Shown in pieces: positions 12,851 to 25,143 of a stretch of DNA of 64,000 bases. Source of the stretch: Rhipicephalus microplus. Lineage: Eukaryota; Arthropoda; Arachnida; Ixodida; Ixodidae. The position numbers and the translations under genes are program-made. Positions within the stretch are counted from its first letter, which is position 1. The number at the start of each line of letters is the position of its first letter. The notes beneath the pieces are model-generated. The model was not told where the DNA came from and did not search any database. It saw only the letters and a program-made list of their open reading frames with translations. Where the stretch lies: contig NC_134705.1 in NCBI RefSeq assembly GCF_043290135.1, positions 60,725,771 to 60,789,770 on the forward strand, given 5' to 3'.

Positions 12851-12905
12851 GAGTCCGTAAAAGACCCAAACGCACTTGCCCAATCAAGATTTTTTCTCCT
12901 CCTCC

Positions 12906-14035
<1,130 letters not shown>

Positions 14036-14640
14036 CGATTATTACGTCTCTCGAGCATTCTGGCAGAACTAAAAAGTCAGCGACATATGTGGCACCCTGA
14101 ATGCCGATCCTGGCAGTGCCTCTTCCCAGAGGTGTTATCACATGGCCCCCAGCCGTGCGTATTTTTGGTCCACTCCAAGGCGTCAAAACTTTCTTCAGAT
14201 CTTTTGCGATTGCATAGCTTACGACTGAATGATCGGCACCAGTATCAACCAATACGTTAAATTCCCGCCCGTCCATACTAACACGCAAGTCTAAAGAAAT
14301 TTTTTCTTTACTTATATTCGTCGTCATTTTCTGCTCGTCGCTGCTCCGCTGGGGCCTTGACGGAGGATCTTTGCTCTGTCGGACATCAGCGGCCTTGCCT
14401 CCCCAGGTCGCTGGCTTCAGTTTTCCTGACGCGGGCTCGTTCACCGATGGTTTCGTGAATTTGGTGTTGAACTTGAACGTCGTGGACTTGGCGATTAAAA
14501 ACGATTTGGTGCTGGTGACCTTGGCTGGTGCTGGAAGCTAGCGGCTGGAGATCCGTGCCTTGAAAGGTACTCCTCTATTTCTATAGGCCTTTCACCATTA
14601 CGCGGGCATGGAGCATACACAGAAAACCCACGCAGAAATG
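14036..14640 (-). mobile_element. Truncated Gypsy fragment (gag tail and protease)
   Basis: Minus strand. It carries the end of gag (PCPRNGERPIEIEEYLS), then pol up to an aspartic protease (VLVDTGADHSVVS) and the sequence after it (LPECSRDVIIG). It is close to G1 and G4. The gag frame ends GAA AAC TGA, with the heptamer GGAAAAC touching the stop (14426-14420, stop 14419-14417) and a CAGCG/CGCTG stem six bases downstream. Pol is in the -1 frame and stays open to the microsatellite. RT and integrase are missing on the left; most of gag is missing on the right, where a SINE piece abuts. Confidence 0.88.
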
Positions 14641-14715
14641 GGACCACCACAACCGGAATCGAACCCACGACCTTCGGGTCAGCAGCTGAGCACCTTAGGC
14701 AATGATCCGTCGAGG
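14638..14715 (-). mobile_element. tRNA-derived SINE fragment
   Basis: The minus strand reads GCTCAGCTGCTGACCCGAAG, then GGTCGTGGGTTCGATTCCGG, i.e. a tRNA-like head with an excellent B box (GGTTCGATTCC). From memory this matches the head of tick tRNA SINEs such as the Ruka family. Only about 75 bp is present. It abuts the Gypsy fragment, and the exact junction is uncertain by several bases. Confidence 0.65.
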
Positions 14716-15396
14716 CAGACTAACGAGACAATACCCACATAGATTTTGGCTGATATGAAAGTACTTCCACACAAATTACTGCATCAGCTTATTAATTGCA
14801 AGTACACAGCTGCACACAACACTTGTTACGGTCCAATAATGCAAACCAAAAGGGACATCTTTCTACGTGGGTGCCAGGGCAAATCCCTTTGCACGCGTGT
14901 TATGACTATTTTACTGCACTCAAACTATCAATACTAATAACTATGCTTTTGAACAAATTGCAAATGGTCTGCCGAGGCATAGAACGTCTAAGAAACCACT
15001 CAACAAGTGCGCATTAGAGTGAAATCATTGTTTTTAACTCCACCATTCACAACAGTTAGCCAATATTGTCGCCTATATTGGATGTGTATCGTATTTTAAT
15101 TGTTGTATTTACGAGTTAAATGCAAAGAAAATATAGTGGAAGAAGAGGCAAAGTGCCGTTGGCAAGGACCGAACGTGCAAGCCGCAGATTACGCGTCCGA
15201 TTCTCTGTCATGTTGATCTGCAGCGGGGGCCATCCCCCCGTTCAAATTATTAGATATATCTGTCTAACCTCCCTGTCCTTCCTCTTTCAATCCTCCTCTT
15301 CCTCCTTAGGTATATCTGTCTTTAAACGCGGGATTTTCCGAGCCAACGGCAGCCATTACGGCGAGCAAAGAACAACCTTTTGAAGACGATAATTTT
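14716..15396. other. Non-coding stretch
   Basis: No coding signal. A segment near 15,150-15,220 contains a B-box-like GCGTCCGATTCTC and could be the degraded head of the repeat that follows. Confidence 0.4.
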
Positions 15397-15560
15397 TCTT
15401 GGGGACCTTCGACGCAAAAATTTTAATCTGTCTGTCTGTCTGTCTGTCTGTCTGCCTGCCTGTCTGACGTTGTCTGTTTGTCCACTCTTAACGGCAACGG
15501 GTACTTGAAGTGGCCGACCCCATCCGCAGCGCCCACCAATGTTGCCCAAGGTTTAGCGGT
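15397..15560 (+). repeat. Dispersed repeat with (GTCT)n core, copy A
   Basis: Begins TTTTCTTGGGGACCTTCGAC, continues through a GTCT/GCCT microsatellite (about 15,427-15,466) and ends CATCCGCAGCGCCCACCAAT plus about 25 bases. It matches 25005-25143 in order and wording, the main differences being microsatellite length and scattered substitutions. Probably the body of a SINE-like family. Confidence 0.7.
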
Positions 15561-15610
15561 TTTCTTCTTTCTAGCGTCACGCAGCATGTGAGCTAGCATG
15601 TCTTAGTCTC

Positions 15611-16203
15611 GAGACCTTGCCTTCTGACAGTATGAACGATTTCTCAACTGAAAGTTTACACATTGTTGCTCCAGATCTGATGGCCCAAGTATTACTCCTG
15701 CATTTCTGTTAATTCGCCCATAACGTTTTTTTCTGCATTATGCTTTTGTTATTTGTCAAAGCATTTGCCTTTTTTGTGCAAATACTCTTTGTACGCAAAA
15801 TTACTTAACATTGGTCAATTGGAATCGAAAGTCTCAATCGGCGCCTAAAATATCTTGATGCTATCAATGAAATCTGAAGTACAACACGATTGCTATTCTT
15901 CAAGACCAAATAGACCAATGCAGTCAAGCTAAAATAGTTTTGATAGCAGAAATTTGATTGTTTAGTCTGATCCTCATCTTTCACGTTCATGCCTTCCTTT
16001 TCTTTTTATTGACGCTCACTGCCAACATGCCTAGCAGTCTGCTGTTTTAATCTTGCACTACAATTATTTGTAATGAAGCATATCAGCCGACCCTCATGGT
16101 GGGCTTATTATCGTAAAAGTTGTCTGGCCAATGACAAATACCACTTCCTGCAAAGAAGCCTTCGTGTTTATTTTTACTGTAAAACAGCAAGCCTTATGAT
16201 GGA
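15611..16203 (+). repeat. Tandem duplication, copy 1 (about 593 bp)
   Basis: Runs from GAGACCTTGCCTTCTGACAG to AAGCCTTATGATGGA. It aligns to 16271-16864 with roughly 95% identity by eye and a one-base length difference. It has no coding signal; the only open frame it contains is short and simply repeated in copy 2. Confidence 0.9.
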
Positions 16204-16270
16204 GCAAGCCTTCCTCTCTTCACCATTCGCGCCTTTCTTGGTGTAAGTGCATCAAACAGCCCTGAAGTGG

Positions 16271-16864
16271 GAGACCTTGCCTTCTGACAGTATGAACGAT
16301 TTGTCAACTGAAAGTTCACACAGTGTTGCCCCAGATCCAATGGCCCGAGTATTACTCCTGCATTTCTGTTAATTCGCCCATAACGTTTTTTTCTGCATTG
16401 TGCTTTTGTTATTTGTCAACAGCATTTGCCTTTTTTGTGCAAATACTCTTCGTACGCAAAATTACTTAACATTGGTCGAATGGAATCGAAAGTCTCAATC
16501 GGCGCCTGAAGTATCTTGATGCTATCAATGAAATCTGAAGTACAACACGAGTGCTATTCTTAAAGACCAAATAGACCGATGCAGTCAAGCTAAAATAGTT
16601 TTGATAGCAGAAATTTGATTGTTTAGCCTGATCCTCATCTTTCACGTTCATGTCTTCCTTTTCTTTTTATTGACGCTCACTGCCAACATGCTCAGAAGTC
16701 TTCTATTTTAATCTTGCACTACAATTATTTGTAATGAAGCATATCAGCCAACCCACATGGTAGGCATGTTATCATAAAAGTTGTCTGGCCAATGGCAAAT
16801 ACCACTTCCTGCAAACAAGCCTTCGTGTTTATTTTTACTGTAAAACAGCAAGCCTTATGATGGA
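16271..16864 (+). repeat. Tandem duplication, copy 2 (about 594 bp)
   Basis: Partner of 15611-16203, separated from it by 67 bp. It ends 26 bp before a possible splice acceptor (CTCATATTTGCAG, to 16891) and 84 bp before the first Met of the M13 pseudogene. Confidence 0.9.
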
Positions 16865-16947
16865 CACAACTAAACCACTCATATTTGCAGGTTATCGACC
16901 CTACGACCGCGGAGGCAGCGTGAACCATCAGAAAACACTAAATCATT

Positions 16948-18846
16948 ATGGTGATCACTGCAGCCACGCTGCTGCTGCTGGTGGTCATTGGCGCTGTTCT
17001 GTTGGCCCACTTCTATGGAACTAAGATAAAGCGCACGAAAGTGGCGACGTGCGTTACCGACGACTGCATCGCCTTCGGCGAAGAACTGAGCGCAGCCATC
17101 AACAAGGCGGCCGACCCGTGCCACGACTTCCACGCGTACGTCTGTGGCACGGGGGACAACCCCAGTCGTCAGGTGTTCACTGAAGACCGGATGAGGGCCG
17201 AAGCCTTGAATGTGGCAACCAGGGAGGTCAGAGAGGACGAGTCGCACGTTGGGAAAGCAGCACAGTTCTTCGAGAGTTGCAACCGAGTGGCGACAGACCT
17301 CACAGAGAACCTGATGCTCGTCACCGAGTTCCGCAATTCCCTCGGCCTCACCTGGCTCGAGCACAGTACGCCAGACTCGAAGCACCCGCTAGACATTATT
17401 GTTCACTTGGCACTCAACTGGCAGATGAACTTCCTTTTCGACATAACCAACACCGTCGTTTGAGAATCTGCAACAGTTCTCATCTTGCGAGGTCGTCTGG
17501 ATGCCGCTTGGGAGCAGGACATGCGTAGCCCGCGCACACCGGATCAGTACTAAATCTACTAGAGCAATTACTACGAAATACTTGGTATCAGCCACTCCCA
17601 AGTCAAAATCAAAAAGGCCGAGTTGATTGAAATTCAAAACACCGTTGTCGAAGCCCAGATTGACTTCTTCTACGATGCTCCTCAACAAGAATGGTTCAGT
17701 GCAAGTGATCTCGATGGCGGAACACCGACGGTGCTCACAGGCTTCTGGTTGAATCTCCTCGCTAAGCACGACAAACAATTCAACTGGACCGGCAACAGCA
17801 CAGTGATCGTCGAAGACACCAAGCTACTAGACTTTACTGAAAGATCGCTGAAGAAATTCACTCGCGTAGAGTTCGTCATCGGGTTGTGATGGATATTCAG
17901 CCAGACGCATTTTTGGGCGGTCGTCGGTAGACCATTGTTCATATTCCGGGGCTCGAACTCCGAACTGCAAACAATGAAGGAGCACGGCTCCATGAGGTAC
18001 ATCGAATCCCTTCTGGGCCTCTCCGCTGTGAAAAAAATGATGACCGACCACTACGGCCACATCTAGAGCCGGGACCATGCCTTCGACTTCCTGCGGAGGA
18101 TGAAGGGGAACATCAAGCGTCTGATCAATGACCTTTCATGGATGAACGAAGACAGCAAGCGCGTGGCGTTTTCGAAGCTGGATAATATGAAACGCGTAGT
18201 AATGCCGCACAACGACTTCTTTGTCAAAAGGGTTCACGAGGCACTGTACAGCGTGTTTCCGGACATGAACGGCAAGAATTTCATGACAAATCTGCTGGGG
18301 TGTTCAAAAGTTTACCAGCGTCTACGGAACCATGAACGTTTTCAGGATATGTACAACGTCCGCACGTTTCCCAGTTACAGGCGGGCGTTTTATTCATACT
18401 TGCCCAACTCGATTACACTCGCTATCGGCGACCAAAACTCGCCATTCTTTTACTATAATGCCACGCTGGCCATAAAGAACGGCGCACTGGGCTCAATAGC
18501 GGGTCAACAAATGTCCAAAACGTTAGACGAAAGAGGTGTTACGGTGGACGTCACTGATGTGCGTGGTGTATGGCTGAAGCCCACTGTAGCCGCAGTGAAT
18601 GCCGAGAAATCCAACTGCGATGTCCACGATATGACGAACAGCACAATGTGGCGTTCATTGAGAATGTTTCCTGTGGTGGCAGGTCTGGAAGTTGCTTACG
18701 CGAGCTTTACTGCGGCGGTAACGCTCGACTACCTCGTCTTGGACGACTTCCGGATTCTTCACCTCGAAAAATTCACTGACAAGCAGATCTTTTTTTCTGG
18801 CATTCTGCTATTCGCAGTGCTCGAAGCGACCGCAGACGGGAGGTGA
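16948..18846 (+). pseudogene. M13 (neprilysin-like) metallopeptidase pseudogene
   Basis: Family members are type II membrane zinc peptidases that cut extracellular peptides. Here: a membrane anchor (residues about 2-24), the N-terminal cysteine block CVTDDC...DPCHDFHAYVC, LINDLSWMNEDSK, then the region around the active site. One frame is kept for about 1.9 kb, broken by stops at 17461, 17551, 17560, 17887 and 18064. A probable pair of compensating indels flanks FIENVS (about 18,657-18,674). The zinc motif HExxH reads QQMSK (18505-18519), so both histidines and the glutamate are gone. The C-terminal roughly 100 residues are missing. A TAA at 16939 lies just upstream, so ATG 16948 is the first Met. 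Ancestral loss of catalysis before decay is possible. Confidence 0.85.
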
Positions 18847-19779
18847 CGAGTGTAACGTGCCATCCAAGAACTCGCTCCTTTTCGTGGAAGCTTTCAACTG
18901 CCCATCAAATAGTCCCATGAATCCACCCAAGAAGTGCCAGTTCTTTTATTCCTGATGTATTCCATCTTTTGTTTCTTGTTCAATGCATGCTGTATTATTA
19001 GCTTTACGAGACTAGCAGTGATAATAAAAACTGAGTGCATGTCTGCCGAGCTACGAATCACAGCACAAATATCAAAGGTGTACTTGAATTGCTCAGACGT
19101 TCTCGAAGCAGCATCGGTTGTTCATTTATTCACTTTCTTTTAAACGATAGAGAATAATCATAAAATCAATACAATAGAAGTGCCCAAAGGCATTGCAATG
19201 AGTTTTGGGGTACATGCCTTAACCTGCGCGCTGTATTCAAGCGTGAAGACTGAATAACGTAAGGCTCTTCATTTTTCACTTAGACGAAGTGCGCGTGTAC
19301 AAGCCGCCCATACAGCAAGCCTAGTCGGAGCGTAAGGTGATGAACCTGCCGTATAGGCGGGACGACACGTGATTCCTTTAGTTACACAGTGTCTTATTCA
19401 GCTGTGCATTAGAAGTGGTGTAAGGTATTAAAGCACTTACACATGGTACAATTCCCAAACGCATAAATAACCAATACTTTCTAAACTATGTAACAACAAC
19501 GTCTGTGCTTACGCAGCTCTTCCCATGAATTATCCAGCAACAGAAATGCGATAGAAGGATGAGAACGACGTTGCTCCGCAAGTTCGGACAGGACAGGGGC
19601 TTCGCCCTATCTATATTAAGGCGACAGCTTCTGCCTGTGTCGCCGTCGATGGCGTTGGTTATTCTTGTGGCTGCAAAATTTGTGTTGTCAGTGAGCGAAC
19701 ATCCGAAGAAGATGTAAGGAAATACAATAATCTTTTCGTCGACTGTGAACCTAGCCCAGGACTTGTGCCTGAAAAACAT
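18847..19779. other. Region downstream of the M13 pseudogene
   Basis: AATAAA at about 19,023 is a possible old polyadenylation signal. A small inverted repeat GGCGACA...TGTCGCC sits at about 19,620-19,645. No gene seen. Confidence 0.45.
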
Positions 19780-21482
19780 GTTCTGCTACAGAAGGTCATT
19801 GGTTTTGTATTGAAAACAAGAAGTCTCATACAACTATCTTGTATTGCCGAAAGTATCCTGAACTATTGCACGGTGGATGATTCACTCGTGCTCTGAAGGC
19901 TGCCGGCAGGAATGCCCTGGTGATCGTGAGTTTCAACGCTCACAGAACACTATGGGGATATGTGCGTGATGAGAAGTAGGGCGCAAGCTAGCGGAACTTG
20001 TGTCCACGCTGGGCCTTACTCATCACACCGACCCTGCACATCTAATGCGGGTAGGCAACTCTGTGACTCGGTACACGTGTCCGGACCTTACCTTCACCAA
20101 AAACATTAGACATGCAGACTGGGCCAACACAGAGGAAACACTCGGCAGTAATCGCTGCATAATGAACACCACCGCCCCAACCAAACCAAAGGCAAGACCC
20201 TATGCCCAAGCCCGCATACCCGACTGGACAATGTTTCGGAAAACCTGTACTAATCTGGCCCCTATTAGCGAAAAAGTTTAGCACACATGGTCACCAAAAT
20301 TGGTCACACGCCTTTGTTCGATGGAAACTCAAGTTCACCTCTCGGAGGCTACGCCGGGGGTGGACAATCACCTCCTTCACCTCTGGGAGGCGCGGCACAG
20401 CCTCGTTCGCATATGCCGCCGCCAAAACACAATCGGCCGATCGCAGCGGCAGAGTACGCGGCCCAGCTTGCCAACTAATATTGGGTAGACCAATGCAACA
20501 CGGCTGCTAGACAAATGCCCAGCCCAAACACTTGACGTCTCTTTCGCGACTTGATTGATCCGACCCAAACCAGAGCTGAGACACGAAAACATATCCAACG
20601 GGCATTCTATGCCTTCGACGGAGACACCTCCAAATCGGCATGCGAACTATGCGATCAAAACCTGTGGGTCCGACATGACCCACACGGGTCAGCGTATCGT
20701 ATGCAGGTTCCGAGAACGCGGAGCTGGATCAATCATTCCAGCTCTAGGACCTGAAGGGGGCCCTGATTAAAAAGAAGCGAGGAACGGCGCCGGGGAGAGA
20801 CAAAGTAACAGTGAAATTACTTGCCAACCTTCCCGATCCGACCTACGACACACTTCTCGGGTACCTAAACTATATATGGCTTGGTGGGACACACCTTCCA
20901 ATCGAATGGAAGACCACTCTGGTCACTTTCATTCCGAAAGCCGGCAAAGCCATAAACACGGAACACCTTCGCCTTATCTCTGAAGTTTTGTGCGGGAAAG
21001 CTGAAGGAGACTACGGTGCGAGATACTTGTCCGATTTTTTTTGGAAAACCAACACATATTTGCAGACACAGTGTTCGGGTTCTGCCCGCACCAGTCCGCA
21101 CAGGATGTCATGCTTCAATTAAACCGCAAAATTCTAAATCCTCTCGAATAACCTCCTAATGACAAGGCAGTACTCACTCTTGATTTGAAGGGCCTTTGAC
21201 AACGTCGCGCATGATATAATACTGAAGCACCTTACCCAAACAGACTGTGGATACAACATGTTTCAATACATTCGACAATTTCTCTCTGACCGAGTCATGC
21301 ATCCGAATACAAGATGAAGAACACGTCCCCTATCAATTAGGTACGAGAGGCACCCCACAGGGTGCGGTCCTCTCACCCTTGTTGTTAAATCTGGCTATGA
21401 TGAAACTCCAGACTCAGCTGGATAATGTTGAAGGCACACCTCACGCGCTGTATGCTTACAATATTACCATCCATATCGAAAA
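19780..21482 (+). mobile_element. LINE-2 fragment (I-like; endonuclease end to RT)
   Basis: Plus-strand ORF2 remnant. It has a degraded endonuclease GDFNAH box read as VSFNAH (about 19,928), then LAELVSTLGLTHHTDP and CPDLTF. The RT part (about 20,765-21,480) has PGRDKVTVKLLANL, IPKAGKAINTEHLR and GTPQGAVLSPLLLN. The catalytic YADD box reads YAYN (about 21,450-21,461), so both aspartates are lost. There are several frame changes and stops. It ends in a degenerate repeat at about 21,500. Confidence 0.8.
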
Positions 21483-21504
21483 AACAGCGTTTCCTGTATC
21501 GCCA

Positions 21505-21715
21505 GGGCGTTTCAGCGCGCTGCAGGTACGCTGTACAATGTGTCGCAGTGTACTACAGCACGCTGCAAGGCACTGGGACACAGTGTACAGCGTGGCCAGC
21601 GTCATCCAGTGTGCTGAAACGCACTGGTTCACTCTGTACAGCGCAGCCCAGTGTCTTGAAGCGCGGCGGGAGACACTGGTCATGTTGCACAGTCTCCACC
21701 GCACACTGATAACGC
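21505..21715. repeat. Degenerate minisatellite rich in CAGTGT / GTACAGCG
   Basis: About four diverged units of roughly 42-55 bp, each with CAG(C/T)G(C/T)GCTG, GCACTGG and CTGTACA words. Related words recur at about 21,880-21,895 and 23,080-23,165, so the family is scattered over 1.6 kb. Confidence 0.55.
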
Positions 21716-24408
21716 TAGTGGCACTTTGAAAGAAACTAGGCGCGATCAACGCACTTTCTGTAAGACTTGATATTGAATCGCGAGATGTCGAGCGTAAATT
21801 CACTGAATATGATGGTTCTCTCATCTATGTGCTACACATATAGAGCTTTTTTAAACTAGGTAATGAATGCGAGTGTGCTGAAGCATTCACATGTCGAGCG
21901 CTTGGGTCAGGGGCACCGCCAGGATTTTTCTGAAGGGATTAACGGCAATTGTGTTCCTGCAGGGGGACAGGGAGGCACAGAACTGATGCGTCGTGTTTTA
22001 ACAATGATTGTTCCTGGGGGTGGTGGCGAAGGGGGGGGGGGGGGGCATGCGAGAACTTCGAGAAAAAAGGCTCCAGCTCACCCATGAATTCCCCCCCCCC
22101 CCTGGCACGGGTGTGCTTTCCTTGAAGTTTGATCGAATTTCGTCAATGTATTTCATAAACGGCATCGATAGAACTCATAATTGTAAACACAGTATGACAG
22201 TAGTATCAGCCTGATAGTCAAGACCAACCTACTCTAGCAGTGAGTCGTTGCAGCTCGTATCGTAAGAAGCCGCACGTTCCCGGCAGCAGTTATCCGCTGC
22301 AACGCCCAATCTCGGTGTTTTTAGCTTCTCATTTGTGTAGTCGAAGTTGAAAATATGGCCACTCATGGGTCAGTTTTCATCTAAACTGCACTCTAACGAT
22401 TATTTTACTATTTCTAGCTGAATATCTATGATCTTCACAGCAACCGTTGCACAAGAAGTACGGCCCTAATAGTCGTTTCGGTTAGAGTGAAGTGCTGCGG
22501 TTGTCGTACTTGTAACGTAAGCGAGGAGGACAGAAAATACTTTCAAACTATTGAGGGACAAAATCTACAGTGCTCAGTGAGCAGTACAGATGAACGCTGT
22601 TTTGTACGTAGGTATTACTAGCCGCATAGCGAGTCACTACGAATGCCATGACACATCTGCAGCCATGCTAACAAGCTTTGCGGCAGAATGTGTCAGATGG
22701 ATGTGATCCAAGGCAACACATGAAAACTAAGTTGACAATCTCCTGTTTAGAGCGAGCATGAAGAGTCGAAGCACTGCTTATATAACGACAAAATCAAAAT
22801 ATTGGATACCTGAATTTCTTTTCAGACGAACAAAAAAATACTCATTCTCGTCTTTCAGGTGTGAAGTAGTGAGCAGCGTGTCAAGCTCAGAATGCGATGT
22901 GTGGAGATAGTAGGTTCTACTCCGACTCACTCGCTTCATTTTTCTTTTTTTTCTTTTTTTCTTCTTTCACTGCGCGCGTGCTTCAGCCTTAATTGCAGTG
23001 TGCATGACCAAAAGTTTTAAAAACAATTTAAAAGCCACATTTCGGCTGATAATAGGTGTCCCAGTGAGTAGCCGCAGCGTGCCTCGTGCAGCGTGGCACT
23101 GTACCAGTGTCAGTGCCACACTGGTCCAGTAATCAGGTATGGCGCTGGCACAGTGTCATTGGTTTTTGCGATAGGGATATGGGCTAAACACAGCTCGATA
23201 GGAGATATATAAGCCAACCTGCAGCATGCGGTGGAGATCGTGGACGCCTACGGCCGCTGCTGCGGCCTCTATAGTGTTTTCCAACCAAATCGGAATTTGT
23301 GCACATACGCCACTCGGCCAAGTGCACTACCAAAATTGAACTGTTCTCACGAAGCGGACTCATGCCAGAACACGATGCTATCAGAGTACTTGGTCTGTTT
23401 ATTCACAAACATCGCCGAGTGAGGGTCCGGATAAGACGTTGTGGCTTCTGCCAGCAATCATGTGATGGCGTAGGGTAACGACATTCTGCAGACGTGAAAC
23501 GAACCAACGTGCTCTTGTGTGGCATGGGTATGAACCAGCTCGGCGTGCTCTAAGATGAGTTCCGGACGAGTGCCCCCAACAGAAACTATAGTGAAGTGAT
23601 GGTGTGCTCCACTTAGAAGACTTTCGCTAGGGGTCGAGGTAAGGCCTGCGTGCCTCGCATGGGCTTCGTATTCTAGGAAGTTATTCTTGAACCAAGGCTG
23701 CAACCAAGGCTGTTTTTTTTTGGTGCTAACAGTGGTCTCTGTTGAACTTATCAAGTTACCGCCGCTTTTGGTGAGTGTCTGAGACCTCTTCGTTCTTGAG
23801 AAGATTTGCAAACTTCAACTCATGCTGATCGGAGGAAGACCGCCTCGTTAGCCCTAACGCCACCGGCACCGGCGTTGGGCTCGCGCTTTGACGTGCGTGC
23901 ACAAGTTCATTCGGCAGCGCAATGGCGTACACGGTGAGTGACACGGATCTACCTGTCACAAAATTCAACCCATAATAATGGCGTGTAGTCATAAATGTCC
24001 GACAACACTCACCTCGACAACAGTCAAAACAAACTAAAGGAACACAGTCAAGTAAAGCGGCGTTAGCTGACCGAACGCCAGCACGCAAAACAGAATCAGC
24101 GCCCAGCGTTTCCTGAAAGTTCGACGGCACAGCTGTGGCGCGTCCTCGCTTAAAACGACTGCCATGGTTGCCAGTCGATGACTTCAATATCGTCTGTCGT
24201 CCGAGTGTGTGCTTAGATCTGGCCCAGTACAATGATGGAGAGTTACGAGTGGCTGTGGTCGCCAACAGCGGGCTGCACTCTGTGATTGCCGAGGAAGATC
24301 TTGTCTGCGCTAACCTGGCCCACAACATCTTCATCGTGTTCACTTTTTGCGTCAACCGAGTTGCCGAATATGCAAAAATACGAGAACTCACGCTACGTGG
24401 TAAAAACG
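21716..24408. other. Long non-coding stretch
   Basis: No convincing gene on either strand. It holds a 15-G run (22031-22045) and a 12-C run (22091-22102) 45 bp apart, which could pair as a hairpin, and a T-rich tract near 22,940-22,970. Open frames are short and lack any family motif. Confidence 0.5.
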
Positions 24409-24779
24409 TCACAGCTTTGCCACAAAGGCGAAGCAATGAACGCGATAGCAACGATTTCAAAGGTCTCGCATAGATTGGAGAGCAGATTGAAACGTGCCCC
24501 GCGTTTCTCGCGCACGAATTGTGCACGAAACGTACTCACAGGTACGGATGCACGCGAACAAGCGGCTCATTTGTTACTTTGGTGAGTCTGAAAAGCGTGC
24601 GCTTTTCGGGAACGGAATCTGCAATGATTGCAGTGACCTTTGTCTGGTAACTTCATCAGAATTGTTCCACGTAAAGCTCGAGGCGAGCCAAGGCGTACGA
24701 TCCTCCCCTCCTCGCCACTGCGAGATAAGGGTGCGCGAGGAGCGTAGCTCTTCTTCTCTAAGCCGGGTAAACTACACGT
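24409..24779 (+). repeat. Dispersed repeat R1, copy 1
   Basis: Starts TCACAGCTTTGCCACAAAGG and contains GCGAAGCAATGAACGCGATA. It matches 62435-62799 along its length with many substitutions. Not recognised as a named family. A second repeat (25005-25143) lies just downstream. Confidence 0.75.
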
Positions 24780-24879
24780 AGGAGATTAGAGCGGGCGCCG
24801 CTGCGCGATGTGGCGACGTGCGCTCATTGCGCCATCTTTCTGGTGATGCCGAAAACACAGCAGCGGTAAGCGGTAGATA

Positions 24880-25143
24880 TAAATAGTTTGCCGTTTAAAA
24901 CGGAGAACAGCGTTCTCCGTGGTGTCTCAGTCGTTAACACCTCACTTTCACTTGTTAGAGGTCTCACATTCGATTCTGCACGCCGGAGTGTTTTGTTAAA
25001 GAAAATAGTCTTTCTTGGGGACCTTCGACAAAAAAGTTTTGGTCTGTCTGTCTGTACATTTGTCTGTTTGTCCACCCTAACGATACTTCAAATGGTCAAT
25101 CCCATCCGCAGCGCCCACCAACATTGCTCAGGGTCTAGCGTTC
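24880..25143 (+). repeat. SINE-like repeat, copy B of the (GTCT)n family
   Basis: The 3' part (25005-25143) matches 15397-15560. Upstream, TGGTGTCTCAGTCGTTAACA and AGGTCTCACATTCGATTCTG resemble the A and B boxes of a Pol III promoter in order and spacing, so a tRNA-derived head is plausible. Copy A lacks a clear version of this head. Confidence 0.55.

Larger units (their letters stand above)
7782..12905 (+). mobile_element. LINE-1 copy (I-like non-LTR retrotransposon with RNase H)
   Basis: Plus-strand element with a gag-like ORF1 carrying zinc knuckles, then ORF2 with an APE-type endonuclease, a reverse transcriptase with YADD, an RNase H-like region and a C-terminal Cys/His finger. That domain set fits the I superfamily. 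Both ORFs have stops and frameshifts. The 3' end is placed near a pyrimidine-rich TTTTTTCTCCTCCTCCTC stretch at about 12,885-12,905. Both boundaries are approximate and no target duplication was found. Confidence 0.85.

Noticed and set aside
23231..23422. Possible exon (GC-rich start MEIVDAYGRCCG)
   Set aside because: No matching splice partner or family resemblance, and minisatellite-like words lie just upstream.
23756..24526. 256-codon minus-strand frame
   Set aside because: No motif, low-quality composition, overlaps dispersed repeat R1; treated as chance.
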